Source: a bacterium
Lineage (GTDB): Bacteria > Zhuqueibacterota > Zhuqueibacteria > Oleimicrobiales > Geothermoviventaceae
Assembly: GCA_028275345.1 (NCBI GenBank)
Contig: JAPWUV010000008.1
Span: 1 to 64,000 of the forward strand
Length of the DNA: 64,000 nt
Direction: 5' to 3'
This document shows, piece after piece, positions 8,205 to 16,472 of this stretch. Within the stretch, counting starts at the first letter, position 1. Each line of letters starts with the position of its first letter. The notes under the pieces were generated by a model. It did not search any database. It saw only the letters and a list, made by a program, of their open reading frames with translations, and had not been told where the DNA came from. The position numbers and the translations under genes were made by a program.

Positions 8205-9509
8205 TTTTGGCCGCCTAGGTCGGAGACCGCTGCAAGACTCTGACGAAGATCAAGCTGCAGAAGGGGAGCGGGAGAACGGCAGCTCGTGCGGCGGCTTCTG
8301 CAATGGCCTCCGGGCCGGGATCGCGGAAAAGACCGCCGGGCCGACGGGGAAGCCGGTGCCCCTGGCTTCTCGGCAGCCGGCGGGCCTTCAGGATGTCCGG
8401 TTACAGCCACAAACACACGTCGGAGCAGTCTTCCCGCGCGGACCGGCTGGTCTCAGGCCTGGCTTCCCGGCTTCGTCAGATGACGCTGGATTCCAAGAGT
8501 CTCCGTGTTGGCGGCCGCGGTGTGGTTGTCCTCCGTTCCCATCCCCGTCTTGCCGCAAGAACCGCTTCCTCGAAGGAATCGACTTCCTTGCCGGCGGTCC
8601 TTGCTTGTCGGCACAGGACGGGCGGATAGTCCGACGGGATTCCGCGGGAAAAGGGAGCAAATCGCCGTTCCGGGAAAAGTTCCGGCTCGGAAGTTCACGT
8701 CCGCGCCGGGGGCGGCGGCGCCGCGGGCGATGCCGGAAGCGCGCCGTGGGCTGGTGCAACGTCGGGAGCAGCGCCCACTGCAGCCTGACGGGCCGGGGGA
8801 CATGCCGAGCGAACTGTGCCAGCTTTCGCCCCCGGCGGAAACCTTCTTTCCCTTGCGGCCCCGGGGCGGACGAGACCGTGTCAAGATCACGTATTCCCGC
8901 TGAGCACCCACTCTTTCCTGTGTTTGGCTCGGGGGTGGACGCCTTGCGGTGCAGTGGCTAGCGGCGCACTTGCAGCGTATCCCCGCGTGAGAGTTCCAAC
9001 TTACGGGACCGGACGTCGGTCGGCATCAGGAGCTCTCGCGCAGAGCCCTGTCCCCAGTGGGGCAGGGGGGTAGTGCGTCCCTGGATGCCGTAGCCGCGAT
9101 TCCCGTTTGGCGGCTCTTGATCCTCATCTCGGTCCACCGGTTCCGCTGCCCTGCGCGAGGTGCCGGCGCTACCTGCCGCCAGCCGGCGCCAGGACGATCG
9201 GGCAAGTGAAGCTGCGACACACCGGCGGCTCGACATTGCCGGGATGGATCTCGGTTCACGTCGGAAAGGGTGTCCTTCGGAGCGTGGTCTCCGGGCTCGG
9301 CCTCGCGACCAAATCTTCTGCGATCCAGGTTTTCGGGAGCGGGACGGCGGGGCATCTGGCAGGAGAACGCTCGGGCCGACCGCTCACTTGGGTTCGTGCA
9401 CGCCGCAGGAACCTCTCGCCTGGGGCCGGAGTAATAGAGCTGCAACCCCGGCGCTGTCGGCTTGCAGCCGGCGCAGGATCGGCGGCATGAGAAAAAAGCA
9501 GGGCTTTTC
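8205..9509. other. Long GC-rich stretch with no supported gene
   Basis: About 1.3 kb. Open frames exist on both strands, but their translations are Arg/Pro/Ser/Gly-rich, with no domain motif, signal peptide or ribosome-binding site, as expected of chance frames in GC-rich DNA. I also looked for RNase P RNA, tmRNA and tRNA landmarks and found none. The stretch may be decayed coding sequence. Confidence 0.5.
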
Positions 9510-9842
9510 ATGGACGTCGGGACGGCTCAAGGTCGAAGGGGACGCGCTGTACTCGCTTTCTCGCGCGCGTTGGGGCTTGCGGCGGTCCTGTGCTACGCGG
9601 CGGTGAGCTCCGGCACGGATCTCTTCCACAATCACCATGACCTGCCCGTCTCCTCTAAACCGGAATGTCCTGCCGACCGCTGGCTCGGCCTGTCGCAGGA
9701 GCCCGTCGTCGAGGCGATTCCCGAGACCACGGAATTTCCGCTGCCCGAAGTAGATTGGCTACCTCTGGCAGGGGGAGAATCTCCGGTACCATCCGTTCAC
9801 TTCCCGACAGACTCCCCGCGCGCACCACCCCTTCCGCTGTAA
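9510..9842 (+). CDS. Small secreted His-rich protein, possibly metal-related
   Basis: A 110-residue frame starting at ATG 9510. A basic N-terminus precedes a hydrophobic stretch (LAFSRALGLAAVLCYAAV), like a signal peptide. It is followed by 'LFHNHHDLP' and 'KPECPADRW', then a Pro-rich, Glu-rich tail. Small exported proteins with a clustered His motif followed by Cys-Pro are common next to metal transporters in Bacteroidetes-like bacteria, usually with a second Cys (CPxC) that is missing here. Its position just upstream of the barrel protein, ZnuA and ZnuB fits a zinc-handling role, but that is inference. There is no good ribosome-binding site, so the start and even the gene's reality are uncertain. 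Confidence 0.45.
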   Translation: MDVGTAQGRRGRAVLAFSRALGLAAVLCYAAVSSGTDLFHNHHDLPVSSKPECPADRWLGLSQEPVVEAIPETTEFPLPEVDWLPLAGGESPVPSVHFPTDSPRAPPLPL

Positions 9843-9890
9843 ACTGCTTACCATCTCAGGGCCAGGAACCATTGGGCTGTGGCTCCTGCT

Positions 9891-9936
9891 CCGGCCCGTG
9901 GCGGGACTTGACCGGGTTTCCCGTGGCACGGGCCGG
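9891..9936. other. Strong nested hairpin (inverted repeat) upstream of the outer-membrane protein
   Basis: A perfect 10-bp outer stem (9891-9900 with 9927-9936) encloses an inner 5-bp stem (9902-9906 with 9919-9923). It lies between the small His-rich frame and the barrel gene, about 150 bases before that gene's start. There is no T-run, so it is not a classical terminator. It could be an attenuator, an mRNA-stability element or an unrecognised RNA. Confidence 0.5.
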
Positions 9937-10085
9937 GGACTGTAGGGTCTTGCGCCAGCGCGGCCAGGGTGACGTTCCTGCGGTGACAGTTCGACGCCAA
10001 GCTGTCTTTTCGCCGAGATTCACCCGCGCGGCTGGCGTTTGGCCGGAAGTCGGTTCTGGGATCGGAACAATCGCGGAGGGGACCA

Positions 10086-11396
10086 ATGTGGCGAGCATCT
10101 TTGCATGCGGAATCGATCGGCGGGGTGACCGCAATTCGGCTCCTCCTAATCGCTTTCCTAGCCTTGACCAGCGTAGCGGTTGCGGCGCCCGAGCGCTGCG
10201 CTTGTGACTCAAGCCGGGCGGCGAGCGAAGGGGCGGCGAACGAGACTTTCGAACCCCCGGGGCGCTGGGTGGCGTCGCCTCTCTCCGACAAAATGATGGC
10301 TCGGCATCTGCCCGCGGATGTCGAGTCCGTTGCCGGAATAACGGGGAGCCTCGGTTCCCAGCAGGGCCGCGCGTTTTACGGTGGACAAAGGCTCCTCTCG
10401 GCTCTCAATCCGGAGATCAGCCTCACAGGGGACTTTGCTGGATGGGCTCGGGTGCCTCAGTTCCCCGCCGATTCGATCCCCGAAGTCTACGGGCCAGGTT
10501 GGGGAGACCGCTTCTACTTGCGGGAGGCGGAGTTCCACATTGTGGCCCCGCTCGATCCGTACACGCGAGGCAAGTTCTTTTTCGGGATCTCGGGCGAAGG
10601 CCACTTTCACCTGGGAGAGGCCTACATGGAATGGGTCAGCCTTCCGGGAAACCTCAACCTGAAGGTCGGCAAGTACCGCAACCAATTTGGGGTCCTGAAC
10701 CGGTGGCATGAACACGCACTGCCTCAAGTCGATCGTCCTCTGGTTTTCACTTCTTTTCTGGGGGAGGAGGGCTTGTCCGGAATGGGGATTTCCGCTTCGT
10801 GGCTCTTGCCCCGTCTTTGGGCTCACGTCAACGAACTGACGCTCGAGATGATCTCAGGTGGGGACGGTGTCAGCTTCGCTGAGGAGGGGGGACGAGATCG
10901 TGTCGCCGTGGGGCGTCTGAAGAATTACTGGGACCTCAGCGCGAATGCCTATCTCGAGGTTGGGCTGAGCGGAGCCTTGGGGCACAATGACCCCGAGGGC
11001 AAGCTGAGTACTCGCCTCGGCGGCGTGGACCTCACGTACAAGTGGGTGCCGGCGGACCGGGCCCTGTACCGGACGTTTGAGCTTCGCTCGGAATGGCTCT
11101 GGAGTTGGAGGCAGACTGAGCAGGGCCGGATCAAAAGCTGGGGCGGCTACGTCTCCGTGCAGAATCGATTCGGGGCACGGTGGTGGGGAGGGGTGCGGCT
11201 CGACTACTCGCACCTCCCGGTGAGCGCCGCGGAGACGCTCAAGAGCGGGTCGGTGGTCCTCACCTATTGGCAAAGCGAGTTCGTGTTCCTTCGCCTGCAG
11301 CTCCAGCGTACCCTGTGCACGTACGGATCGGACATCACCAAGGGAATTCTCCAGATCGTCTGGTCCATGGGGCCGCACAAGCATGAGGCGTACTGA
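10086..11396 (+). CDS. Outer-membrane beta-barrel protein, probable zinc/metal-associated porin
   Basis: The ATG at 10086 follows 'ggagggg' with good spacing. The N-terminus has a signal-peptide core (LLLIAFLALTSVAVAA). From about residue 95 the 436-residue protein is dominated by alternating hydrophobic/polar strands ending in aromatic residues (GDRFYLREAEFHIVAPL, GEGHFHLGEAYMEWVSL, LNLKVGKYRNQFGVLNRWH, LTYKWVPADRALYRTFELRSEW), the pattern of a non-TonB outer-membrane barrel such as phosphate-porin-like proteins. The 'KVGKYRNQFG' repeat is typical of such porins. It is followed 90 bases later by the zinc-binding lipo/periplasmic protein gene, so it may be the outer-membrane step of metal uptake. 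That assignment comes from context only. The protein ends in HKHEAY, not the usual terminal Phe. Confidence 0.75.
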   Translation: MWRASLHAESIGGVTAIRLLLIAFLALTSVAVAAPERCACDSSRAASEGAANETFEPPGRWVASPLSDKMMARHLPADVESVAGITGSLGSQQGRAFYGGQRLLSALNPEISLTGDFAGWARVPQFPADSIPEVYGPGWGDRFYLREAEFHIVAPLDPYTRGKFFFGISGEGHFHLGEAYMEWVSLPGNLNLKVGKYRNQFGVLNRWHEHALPQVDRPLVFTSFLGEEGLSGMGISASWLLPRLWAHVNELTLEMISGGDGVSFAEEGGRDRVAVGRLKNYWDLSANAYLEVGLSGALGHNDPEGKLSTRLGGVDLTYKWVPADRALYRTFELRSEWLWSWRQTEQGRIKSWGGYVSVQNRFGARWWGGVRLDYSHLPVSAAETLKSGSVVLTYWQSEFVFLRLQLQRTLCTYGSDITKGILQIVWSMGPHKHEAY

Positions 11397-11486
11397 GCTT
11401 CTTGCAAGCCTCTATTCCGAGGAGCCCGTGGATAGTTGGAGCAGATTCTGGTTTCCCTTTTGCGCGATCCTTTGGGAGGTGGGAAC

Positions 11487-12533
11487 ATGGGAAGAATGCT
11501 GAAGATACTGTGCGGAATGCTCGCACTGGGTCTTGGTCTGGGCGTGCGGGTAGCCGTCGCGGGACAACTGTTCGTGGTGAGCACCCTTCCGGACTACGCC
11601 GCAATTGCGCAGGAGGTTGGTGGCGAACGTGTGGAGGTGGCCTCCATCGTGCGCGGGAATGAGAACCCCCATTTCGTGCTTCCGAAACCGAGTTACGCGC
11701 GCCTGTTGCAGAGGGCGGATCTGTTCATCACGAGCGGACTGGATCTGGAGCTCTGGGCACCGACGCTCATCGATGGGGCGCGCAATGCGCGCATCCTGGA
11801 GGGGGAGCCAGGCTACGTGGCCGCAAGTTACGGCGTGGCTCTCCTGGAGGTTCCGACCCGCGCTGTGGATCGGAGCGCGGGGGATATTCACCTCTACGGC
11901 AATCCTCACTTTCACACCAGCCCCATCAACGCCAAGAAGATCGCCGAGAACATCTTGGCCGGGCTACAGCGGATAGACCCGGGTAGTTCGGCCTACTACG
12001 AGGCTCGGTACCGACGGTTCGTCTCGCGCATCGACAGCGCCATGTTCGGACCGGAGCTCGTACGGATCGTGGGGGGAGAGAAGCTGAGCGAGATGCTCCT
12101 GAACGGCACCCTGATGGATTACCTCCGTACTCAGGAAGCCGACGGCGCCAAACTGATCGACAAGCTCGGTGGCTGGTTGAGGGAGGGATTTGCGTTTCGG
12201 GGTGAGAAGGTGATTGTCTACCACAAGAGCTGGGAGTATTTCTGCCGCGATTTCGGCTTGGTCATCGTCGACTACGTGGAACCAAAGCCGGGGATTCCGC
12301 CCACAGCGAAGCACGTGAAGGAGGTGGTGGACGAGATTCAGGCTTTGGGCATCCGGCTGTTGCTCGTGGACAACTACTACGAACGCAACACCCCGCGCGA
12401 GATCGAGGCCCGTACGGGGGTGAAGGCGCTTTTCCTGCCTCACATGGTGGGAGGCGAGCCCGAAATCCGCACAGTTTTCGATCTGTATGATTGTTGGGTT
12501 CGAAGGATCCGCGACGCGCTCGCGGCACGATGA
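11487..12533 (+). CDS. znuA: Zinc/manganese ABC transporter substrate-binding protein (ZnuA/TroA family)
   Basis: I chose ATG 11487, with 'gggaggtggg' just upstream and a signal peptide (LKILCGMLALGLGLGVRVAVA). The 348-residue protein fits cluster A-I metal-binding proteins: 'STLPDYAAIAQEVGG' at the start of the mature part, 'GNENPHFVLPKPSYARLLQRADLFI' with the first ligand His, 'GNPHFHTSP', 'VIVYHKSWEYF', 'VEPKPGIPPTAKH' and 'LLLVDNYYERN'. It would capture Zn2+ (or Mn2+) in the periplasm and deliver it to the permease encoded 134 bases downstream. The usual His-rich loop of zinc-specific members is short, so the metal is not certain. Confidence 0.9.
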   Translation: MGRMLKILCGMLALGLGLGVRVAVAGQLFVVSTLPDYAAIAQEVGGERVEVASIVRGNENPHFVLPKPSYARLLQRADLFITSGLDLELWAPTLIDGARNARILEGEPGYVAASYGVALLEVPTRAVDRSAGDIHLYGNPHFHTSPINAKKIAENILAGLQRIDPGSSAYYEARYRRFVSRIDSAMFGPELVRIVGGEKLSEMLLNGTLMDYLRTQEADGAKLIDKLGGWLREGFAFRGEKVIVYHKSWEYFCRDFGLVIVDYVEPKPGIPPTAKHVKEVVDEIQALGIRLLLVDNYYERNTPREIEARTGVKALFLPHMVGGEPEIRTVFDLYDCWVRRIRDALAAR

Positions 12534-12667
12534 GGCAGAGCCGCCGGTTTCTTGTCCCGCAGAGGAGAGCGGCGGATCGGACAACTTATCTGGCAGGGGT
12601 CACTGGCTTCCTATACTGGCAGTCGAATCGGGTAGTGGAACTGCTGCTGGACAAGTGGAGGGGAGGA

Positions 12668-13486
12668 ATGGCCGCGACGCTTTCGTTCATGCTGCCTCCT
12701 TTTGTGGCTACGCTGCTGGTGGTGTTGATTCACGTCTACTTGGGGCTTCATGTGATTCAGCGCGAGATCATTTTCGTGGACCTGGCTTTGGCGCAGATCG
12801 CAGCTCTCGGGACGACGGTGGCCTTTCTTCTGGGCATACATCCCGAGGAGACGCTTTCCTACGTTTTTTCCCTTGCCTTCGTGATCCTCGGCGCGGGGCT
12901 CTTCACGATCACGCGCACGCGGGAGCAGCGAATCCCGCAGGAGGCGGTGATCGGCATCGTCTATGCGGTTGCGACGGCTGCGGCCGTCCTGGCGGCGGAC
13001 CGGGCACCCGGGGGCGCGGAGCACATCAAGGAGACGCTCTCCGGCACGCTCCTGTGGGTACATTGGCCCACCATTGCAAAAATGGCGGCTTTGTACCTGG
13101 CGGTGGGAGCCTTGCACTGGATCTTTCGGGATCGATTCGCCGCCCTCAGCGGGAAATACCGGACCGGTGAACTTACCGCGGCGGATCGCTGGTGGGACTT
13201 CCTGTTCTATTTCACGTTTGGCGTCACCATCGTGCTGAGCGTTCGGATCGCCGGCATCCTTTTGGTCTTTTGCTTCCTCCTGGTTCCGACGTCGATCGCG
13301 ATGCTTCTGTGCCGAACGTGGGCTCAGCGTCTCCTTGTCGGTTGGATCGCCGGCCTCGTGGTGACCGTTGTGGGCCTATCGCTGTCCTACGTCTGGGACA
13401 TGCCGGCGGGCCCGGCGATTGTGGTCCTTCTGGGCCTGGCTTTGAGCCTGGTTGCGCTGGGCAAAGCCCTGGCAAGGGGGAGTTGA
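12668..13486 (+). CDS. znuB: Metal ABC transporter permease (ZnuB family)
   Basis: The preferred start is ATG 12668, directly preceded by 'gtggaggggagga'; it gives MAATLSFMLPPFVATLLVV. The in-frame extension back to 12491 overlaps znuA and looks non-coding. The 272-residue protein has about seven to eight hydrophobic helices and the family's signature segments 'HVIQREIIFVDLALAQIAALG', 'QEAVIGIVYAVATAAAVL' and 'GILLVFCFLLVPTSIAMLL'. It forms the membrane channel for the metal delivered by ZnuA. No ATPase (ZnuC) gene lies in the 134-base gap or elsewhere in the window, so the energising subunit must be encoded elsewhere or the system is unusual. Confidence 0.9.
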   Translation: MAATLSFMLPPFVATLLVVLIHVYLGLHVIQREIIFVDLALAQIAALGTTVAFLLGIHPEETLSYVFSLAFVILGAGLFTITRTREQRIPQEAVIGIVYAVATAAAVLAADRAPGGAEHIKETLSGTLLWVHWPTIAKMAALYLAVGALHWIFRDRFAALSGKYRTGELTAADRWWDFLFYFTFGVTIVLSVRIAGILLVFCFLLVPTSIAMLLCRTWAQRLLVGWIAGLVVTVVGLSLSYVWDMPAGPAIVVLLGLALSLVALGKALARGS

Positions 13487-13504
13487 TATTCTGTAGCTCG
13501 GACC

Positions 13505-13533
13505 GAGCCGCTGTTTCCGTGCGACAGCGGCTC
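13505..13533. terminator. Hairpin between convergent znuB and mrp, possible bidirectional terminator
   Basis: A perfect 10-bp stem (13505-13514 with 13524-13533) and a 9-base loop sit in the 67 bases between two convergent genes. A T-run is lacking on both sides, so intrinsic termination would be weak. Confidence 0.45.
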
Positions 13534-13553
13534 AGCTCGGAGGCCGAGAGGGA

Positions 13554-14666
13554 TCAGGGGTTCCCGGGTTTCGAAGGGGAATGCCGGCTTGTCCGCTCGA
13601 CCAGCTGTTCGATAGCCGCGTCGAACTCCGGGAGACTGTATTCCTCAATGCGCCCGCGATCGCACAGGACGGGTAGCTGCGGATCGATGGGGATTCGCGC
13701 CAGGATGGGTACCCGGGCGATTTCCGCGACCTTGTGGGCTTCGCTCGGCCCAAAAAGCTCGTGGCGAGTGCCGCACCGGGGGCATTCGAAATAGCTCATG
13801 TTCTCGATCACCCCCAGCACAGGCTTGTCGAGCAGGTGGGCCATGTGCACGGCTTTGCGCACGATGACGGCCGCGAGCTCCTGGGGCGTGGTGACCAGGA
13901 CCACACCTTCGGTAGGCAGTTGCTGCAGGGTAGTAAGCGGTGCGTCGGAAGTACCGGGCGGGAGATCGATGAGGAGGTAGTCGAGCTCCCCCCAGAGGAC
14001 ATCTTGCCAGAACTGCTTGATCGCTCCCGCGATCAAGGGGCCGCGCCATATCACAGGTTGATCCTCGTTTTCCAGGAGAAGATTTAGCCCCATGATGTAG
14101 ATCCCGGTCTGGGAACGAACGGGGATGATGGCCCCGAACCCCGTCTGTGGGCGACGCGAGATCCCAAAGAGCCTCGGGATGCTCGAGCCCGTGATGTCGG
14201 CGTCCATGATTCCCACACGGTAGCCCTTGCGGCGCAAGCCGATCGCCAGAAGCGCAGTGACCAGGCTTTTCCCGACCCCTCCCTTGCCGCTCATCACAGC
14301 GACGATGTGATCGATGTGATTCAATTCCTGGGCGATGCCGGTCGGGCTCTCCTGGCTACTCGCGCCGGATCGCTCAGCCCGGAGACGCTCGGCCAAGCGC
14401 TCGCGCTCCTCCGGGCTCATTTCGATGAGCTTGACGGCCACTTGCACTCCATTGCTTGCGACGCGAGCGACAGCTTGCTTCACCTCCTCTTCGAACTTGC
14501 GGGCCAGAGGGCAGCCGGCTACGGTCAAGGCCAGCGTAACTCGCACTCCCCCGTCTGTGAAGCTGACCTCGCGCACCATGCCGAGCTCGCCCAGGCTCTT
14601 GCCGATCTCGGGATCGAGGATCTTGCCGACTTCTTCGCGGATTTTCTTTTCGAGCTCCGAATCCAT
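13554..14666 (-). CDS. mrp: Mrp/NBP35-family Fe-S cluster carrier ATPase
   Basis: A 370-residue protein with the usual two parts. Residues ~1-85 are a MIP18/DUF59 domain (VGKILDPEIGKSLGELGMV, 'AGCPLARK' with Cys52). Residues ~120-370 are a deviant Walker P-loop NTPase with SGKGGVGKS at 126-134, 'GIMDADITGSSIPRLFG' and 'YLLIDLPPGTSDAPLT'. The CxxC of Mrp proteins is present in 'FECPRCGTRHELFG' and would bind a bridging Fe-S cluster in a dimer. Mrp/ApbC proteins transfer Fe-S clusters to client proteins. It is the last of three minus-strand genes after SufC and the SufB/D protein, 92 bases after the latter, which supports an Fe-S assembly operon. Confidence 0.95.
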   Translation of the reverse strand: MDSELEKKIREEVGKILDPEIGKSLGELGMVREVSFTDGGVRVTLALTVAGCPLARKFEEEVKQAVARVASNGVQVAVKLIEMSPEERERLAERLRAERSGASSQESPTGIAQELNHIDHIVAVMSGKGGVGKSLVTALLAIGLRRKGYRVGIMDADITGSSIPRLFGISRRPQTGFGAIIPVRSQTGIYIMGLNLLLENEDQPVIWRGPLIAGAIKQFWQDVLWGELDYLLIDLPPGTSDAPLTTLQQLPTEGVVLVTTPQELAAVIVRKAVHMAHLLDKPVLGVIENMSYFECPRCGTRHELFGPSEAHKVAEIARVPILARIPIDPQLPVLCDRGRIEEYSLPEFDAAIEQLVERTSRHSPSKPGNP

Positions 14667-14758
14667 GCCTTCCCCTGCAATCTTGATGAGCCACTCCGGA
14701 GCACCTTACGGTGCCATCTTCCCTTTCTTCTCTCGAGACCCGAGCCGGGAGCTTCGGG

Positions 14759-15739
14759 TTACCTCAGCATGCCGCTTACGATCACGTCCGCGGCCTCCTC
14801 CTCGGTGAGGCCTCTTGCCATCAGGGTCTCAACCTGCTTCTTGTCCACGCTTCCGATGGCGGCCTCGTGGGTGAGTTTGGCCGTGTCGTGCCGCACGATC
14901 AGCCTGGGCACGGCGCTGGCGAAGGCCTCGTTTCCGCGGATCACCTCAACGCAGTCCACGTGGCCTCGGCTGTAGGGTCCTTCCCCGACGATTTCTCCCA
15001 GCACTTCGCTTCGGGCGGCGTCGGTCACTGCGATCCGGCTCTTCGCAAGACCTCGGGCCCCAGCGCCCGTGAGACGCAAGGATTCTCTGACCACGATCTC
15101 GTCGCGCTTTTTGCCGTACACCTTTGCGGCCACCTCACAGACGCCTTTCTCGGCTACTTGGGCTTCAAAATCCAAGTCTAACTTTCCCACCGTCCCTTTG
15201 ACCAGCTTGAATTCATTCTGCAGGACGGCGCCAGCCTCCACCACTGCCCTTGTCTTGGGCATGACCAGCGTGCCGCTCTGCTCGCCGTGGTAGTGCGTCT
15301 CCTGGTAGACCATCTTTGCTGCGCGCCGGACGGTGATGCTGGCATCCATCACGTGCTGCACGCGGAGAGCGTTGGGGAAGGTGCAATGGGCGATGAAGCT
15401 CACCTCCGCTCCTTCGCCAATGTCGAACACCGAATGGATCTCCTGAATTCCCTCCTCCGGCAACAGGCCGAAACAGAGGTGAACAGGCCGCGCAATCCGA
15501 ACACCGGGCTCGACGCGAACCTCGACCCGCACGCCGGTTGGGGTCTGCTCCGTGTGCAGGTGGAGACCTTCCACGGCATTTGCGCCGAGGACGCGATTGC
15601 CATGGACGGCCAGGCTCCCGACACGGTTGTCGCGAAGCGCTTCGGGGACGCCGCCGCTCTGCTCGTAAGCCTTCACCAGCAGCTCGAACTCTCGGCTGAA
15701 ATCGACCACTTTGGGGAGAACGGAAGCCGTGTCAGGCAT
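14759..15739 (-). CDS. Short SufB/SufD-type Fe-S assembly scaffold (SmsB-like)
   Basis: The 326-residue protein has the SufBD beta-helix core: 'HVMDASITVRRAAKMVYQETH', 'AVVEAGAVLQNEFKLVKG', 'ILGEIVGEGPYSRGHVDC', and near the C-terminus 'HDTAKLTHEAAIGSVDKKQ' followed by 'MARGLTEEEAADVIVSGML', the classic SufB/D ending. It is much shorter than bacterial SufB (~470-495 residues) or SufD (~420) and lacks their N-terminal domain, as in the archaeal-type minimal systems with one SufB/D protein per SufC. Its start overlaps the sufC stop by eight bases, so the two are translationally coupled. No second SufB/D, SufS, SufU or SufE gene is in the window. Confidence 0.9.
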   Translation of the reverse strand: MPDTASVLPKVVDFSREFELLVKAYEQSGGVPEALRDNRVGSLAVHGNRVLGANAVEGLHLHTEQTPTGVRVEVRVEPGVRIARPVHLCFGLLPEEGIQEIHSVFDIGEGAEVSFIAHCTFPNALRVQHVMDASITVRRAAKMVYQETHYHGEQSGTLVMPKTRAVVEAGAVLQNEFKLVKGTVGKLDLDFEAQVAEKGVCEVAAKVYGKKRDEIVVRESLRLTGAGARGLAKSRIAVTDAARSEVLGEIVGEGPYSRGHVDCVEVIRGNEAFASAVPRLIVRHDTAKLTHEAAIGSVDKKQVETLMARGLTEEEAADVIVSGMLR

Positions 15740-16472
15740 TGGGGCTCACCTCCTCGTCGGGTTCATTGACGTGGTCGCAGGCACGGCAGTGGAGACGGAA
15801 GAATCGCGCAACCTCCGCGGGGTCGCCCGTCTTGAGGATCGTCCCGTTGCACATGGTGGAGCTCCGATCGGCCACGGAGGCGACCTCCTCCTGGTGGGTG
15901 ATGAGGAGCACCGAGGCCCCAAAGCGGGCGAAGGTACGGATGGCATCGGTGATGAAACCGATGCTCAGCGCGTCGATACCCGAGTCCGGCTCGTCCAAGA
16001 TCACCAGCTTGGGCATCATGGCGAGGACGGAAGCAAGTTCGACCCGCTTGCGCTCCCCTCCGCTCAGGGATTGGTCCACCGTCCGGTCCAGGTATCTGCG
16101 CGGTTCGAGCCCAACGCGCAGCAGGGCCTCCTCCGGAGGGAGACCGTTTGCAGCGGAGCGGCGGGACAGTGCCAGGTACTGGCGAACGGTCAACCCCTCG
16201 AACCGAGCGGGTTCCTGCCACGCGAGGGTGATGCCCCGCCTGGCTCGTTCCCACACCGGAAGGGAAGTGATGTCTTCACCCTCGAAGAGAATCCGGCCTG
16301 AGGTCACCCGGTAGCCCTCCAGTCCCATGATCGTGTAGGCCAAGGAGGATTTTCCGGTCCCGTTCACGCCGAGGATGCTGTGGATCTCTCCTTTCCGCAC
16401 CGTCAGGTTAACGGAGCGAAGGATTGCATGCCCGTTGACGGCCACATCGAGGTTTTCCAAACACAGTCTCAT
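15732..16472 (-). CDS. sufC: SufC-type Fe-S assembly ATPase
   Basis: I start at ATG 16472, preceded on the minus strand by 'gggtgagcaa'. The longer frame back to 16622 adds a Pro/Arg-rich tail with no similarity to SufC. The 246-residue protein begins MRLCLENLDVAVNG and shows Walker A GVNGTGKS at 35-42, the ABC signature 'LSGGERKR' and Walker B 'LVILDEPDSGID', with the D-loop typical of SufC. It drives cluster assembly with the partner SufB/D protein encoded next. It is the first gene of the sufC-sufB/D-mrp operon. The intergenic region upstream (16473-16879) is shared with a divergent transporter gene. Confidence 0.95.
   Translation of the reverse strand: MRLCLENLDVAVNGHAILRSVNLTVRKGEIHSILGVNGTGKSSLAYTIMGLEGYRVTSGRILFEGEDITSLPVWERARRGITLAWQEPARFEGLTVRQYLALSRRSAANGLPPEEALLRVGLEPRRYLDRTVDQSLSGGERKRVELASVLAMMPKLVILDEPDSGIDALSIGFITDAIRTFARFGASVLLITHQEEVASVADRSSTMCNGTILKTGDPAEVARFFRLHCRACDHVNEPDEEVSPNA

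Noticed and set aside
8453-8911. Frames on both strands in the 8.2-9.5 kb gap
   Set aside because: Low-complexity Arg/Pro/Ser/Gly-rich translations, no ribosome-binding sites and overlapping frames on all sides.
9841-9990. Minus-strand string resembling part of a cobalamin riboswitch (GTGCC, GGGAAACCCGGT, CCCGCCAC)
   Set aside because: The GGTG/CCGG spacing is shortened, the conserved end segment is missing, and no B12-related gene lies downstream on that strand. A plain hairpin explains the pairing.
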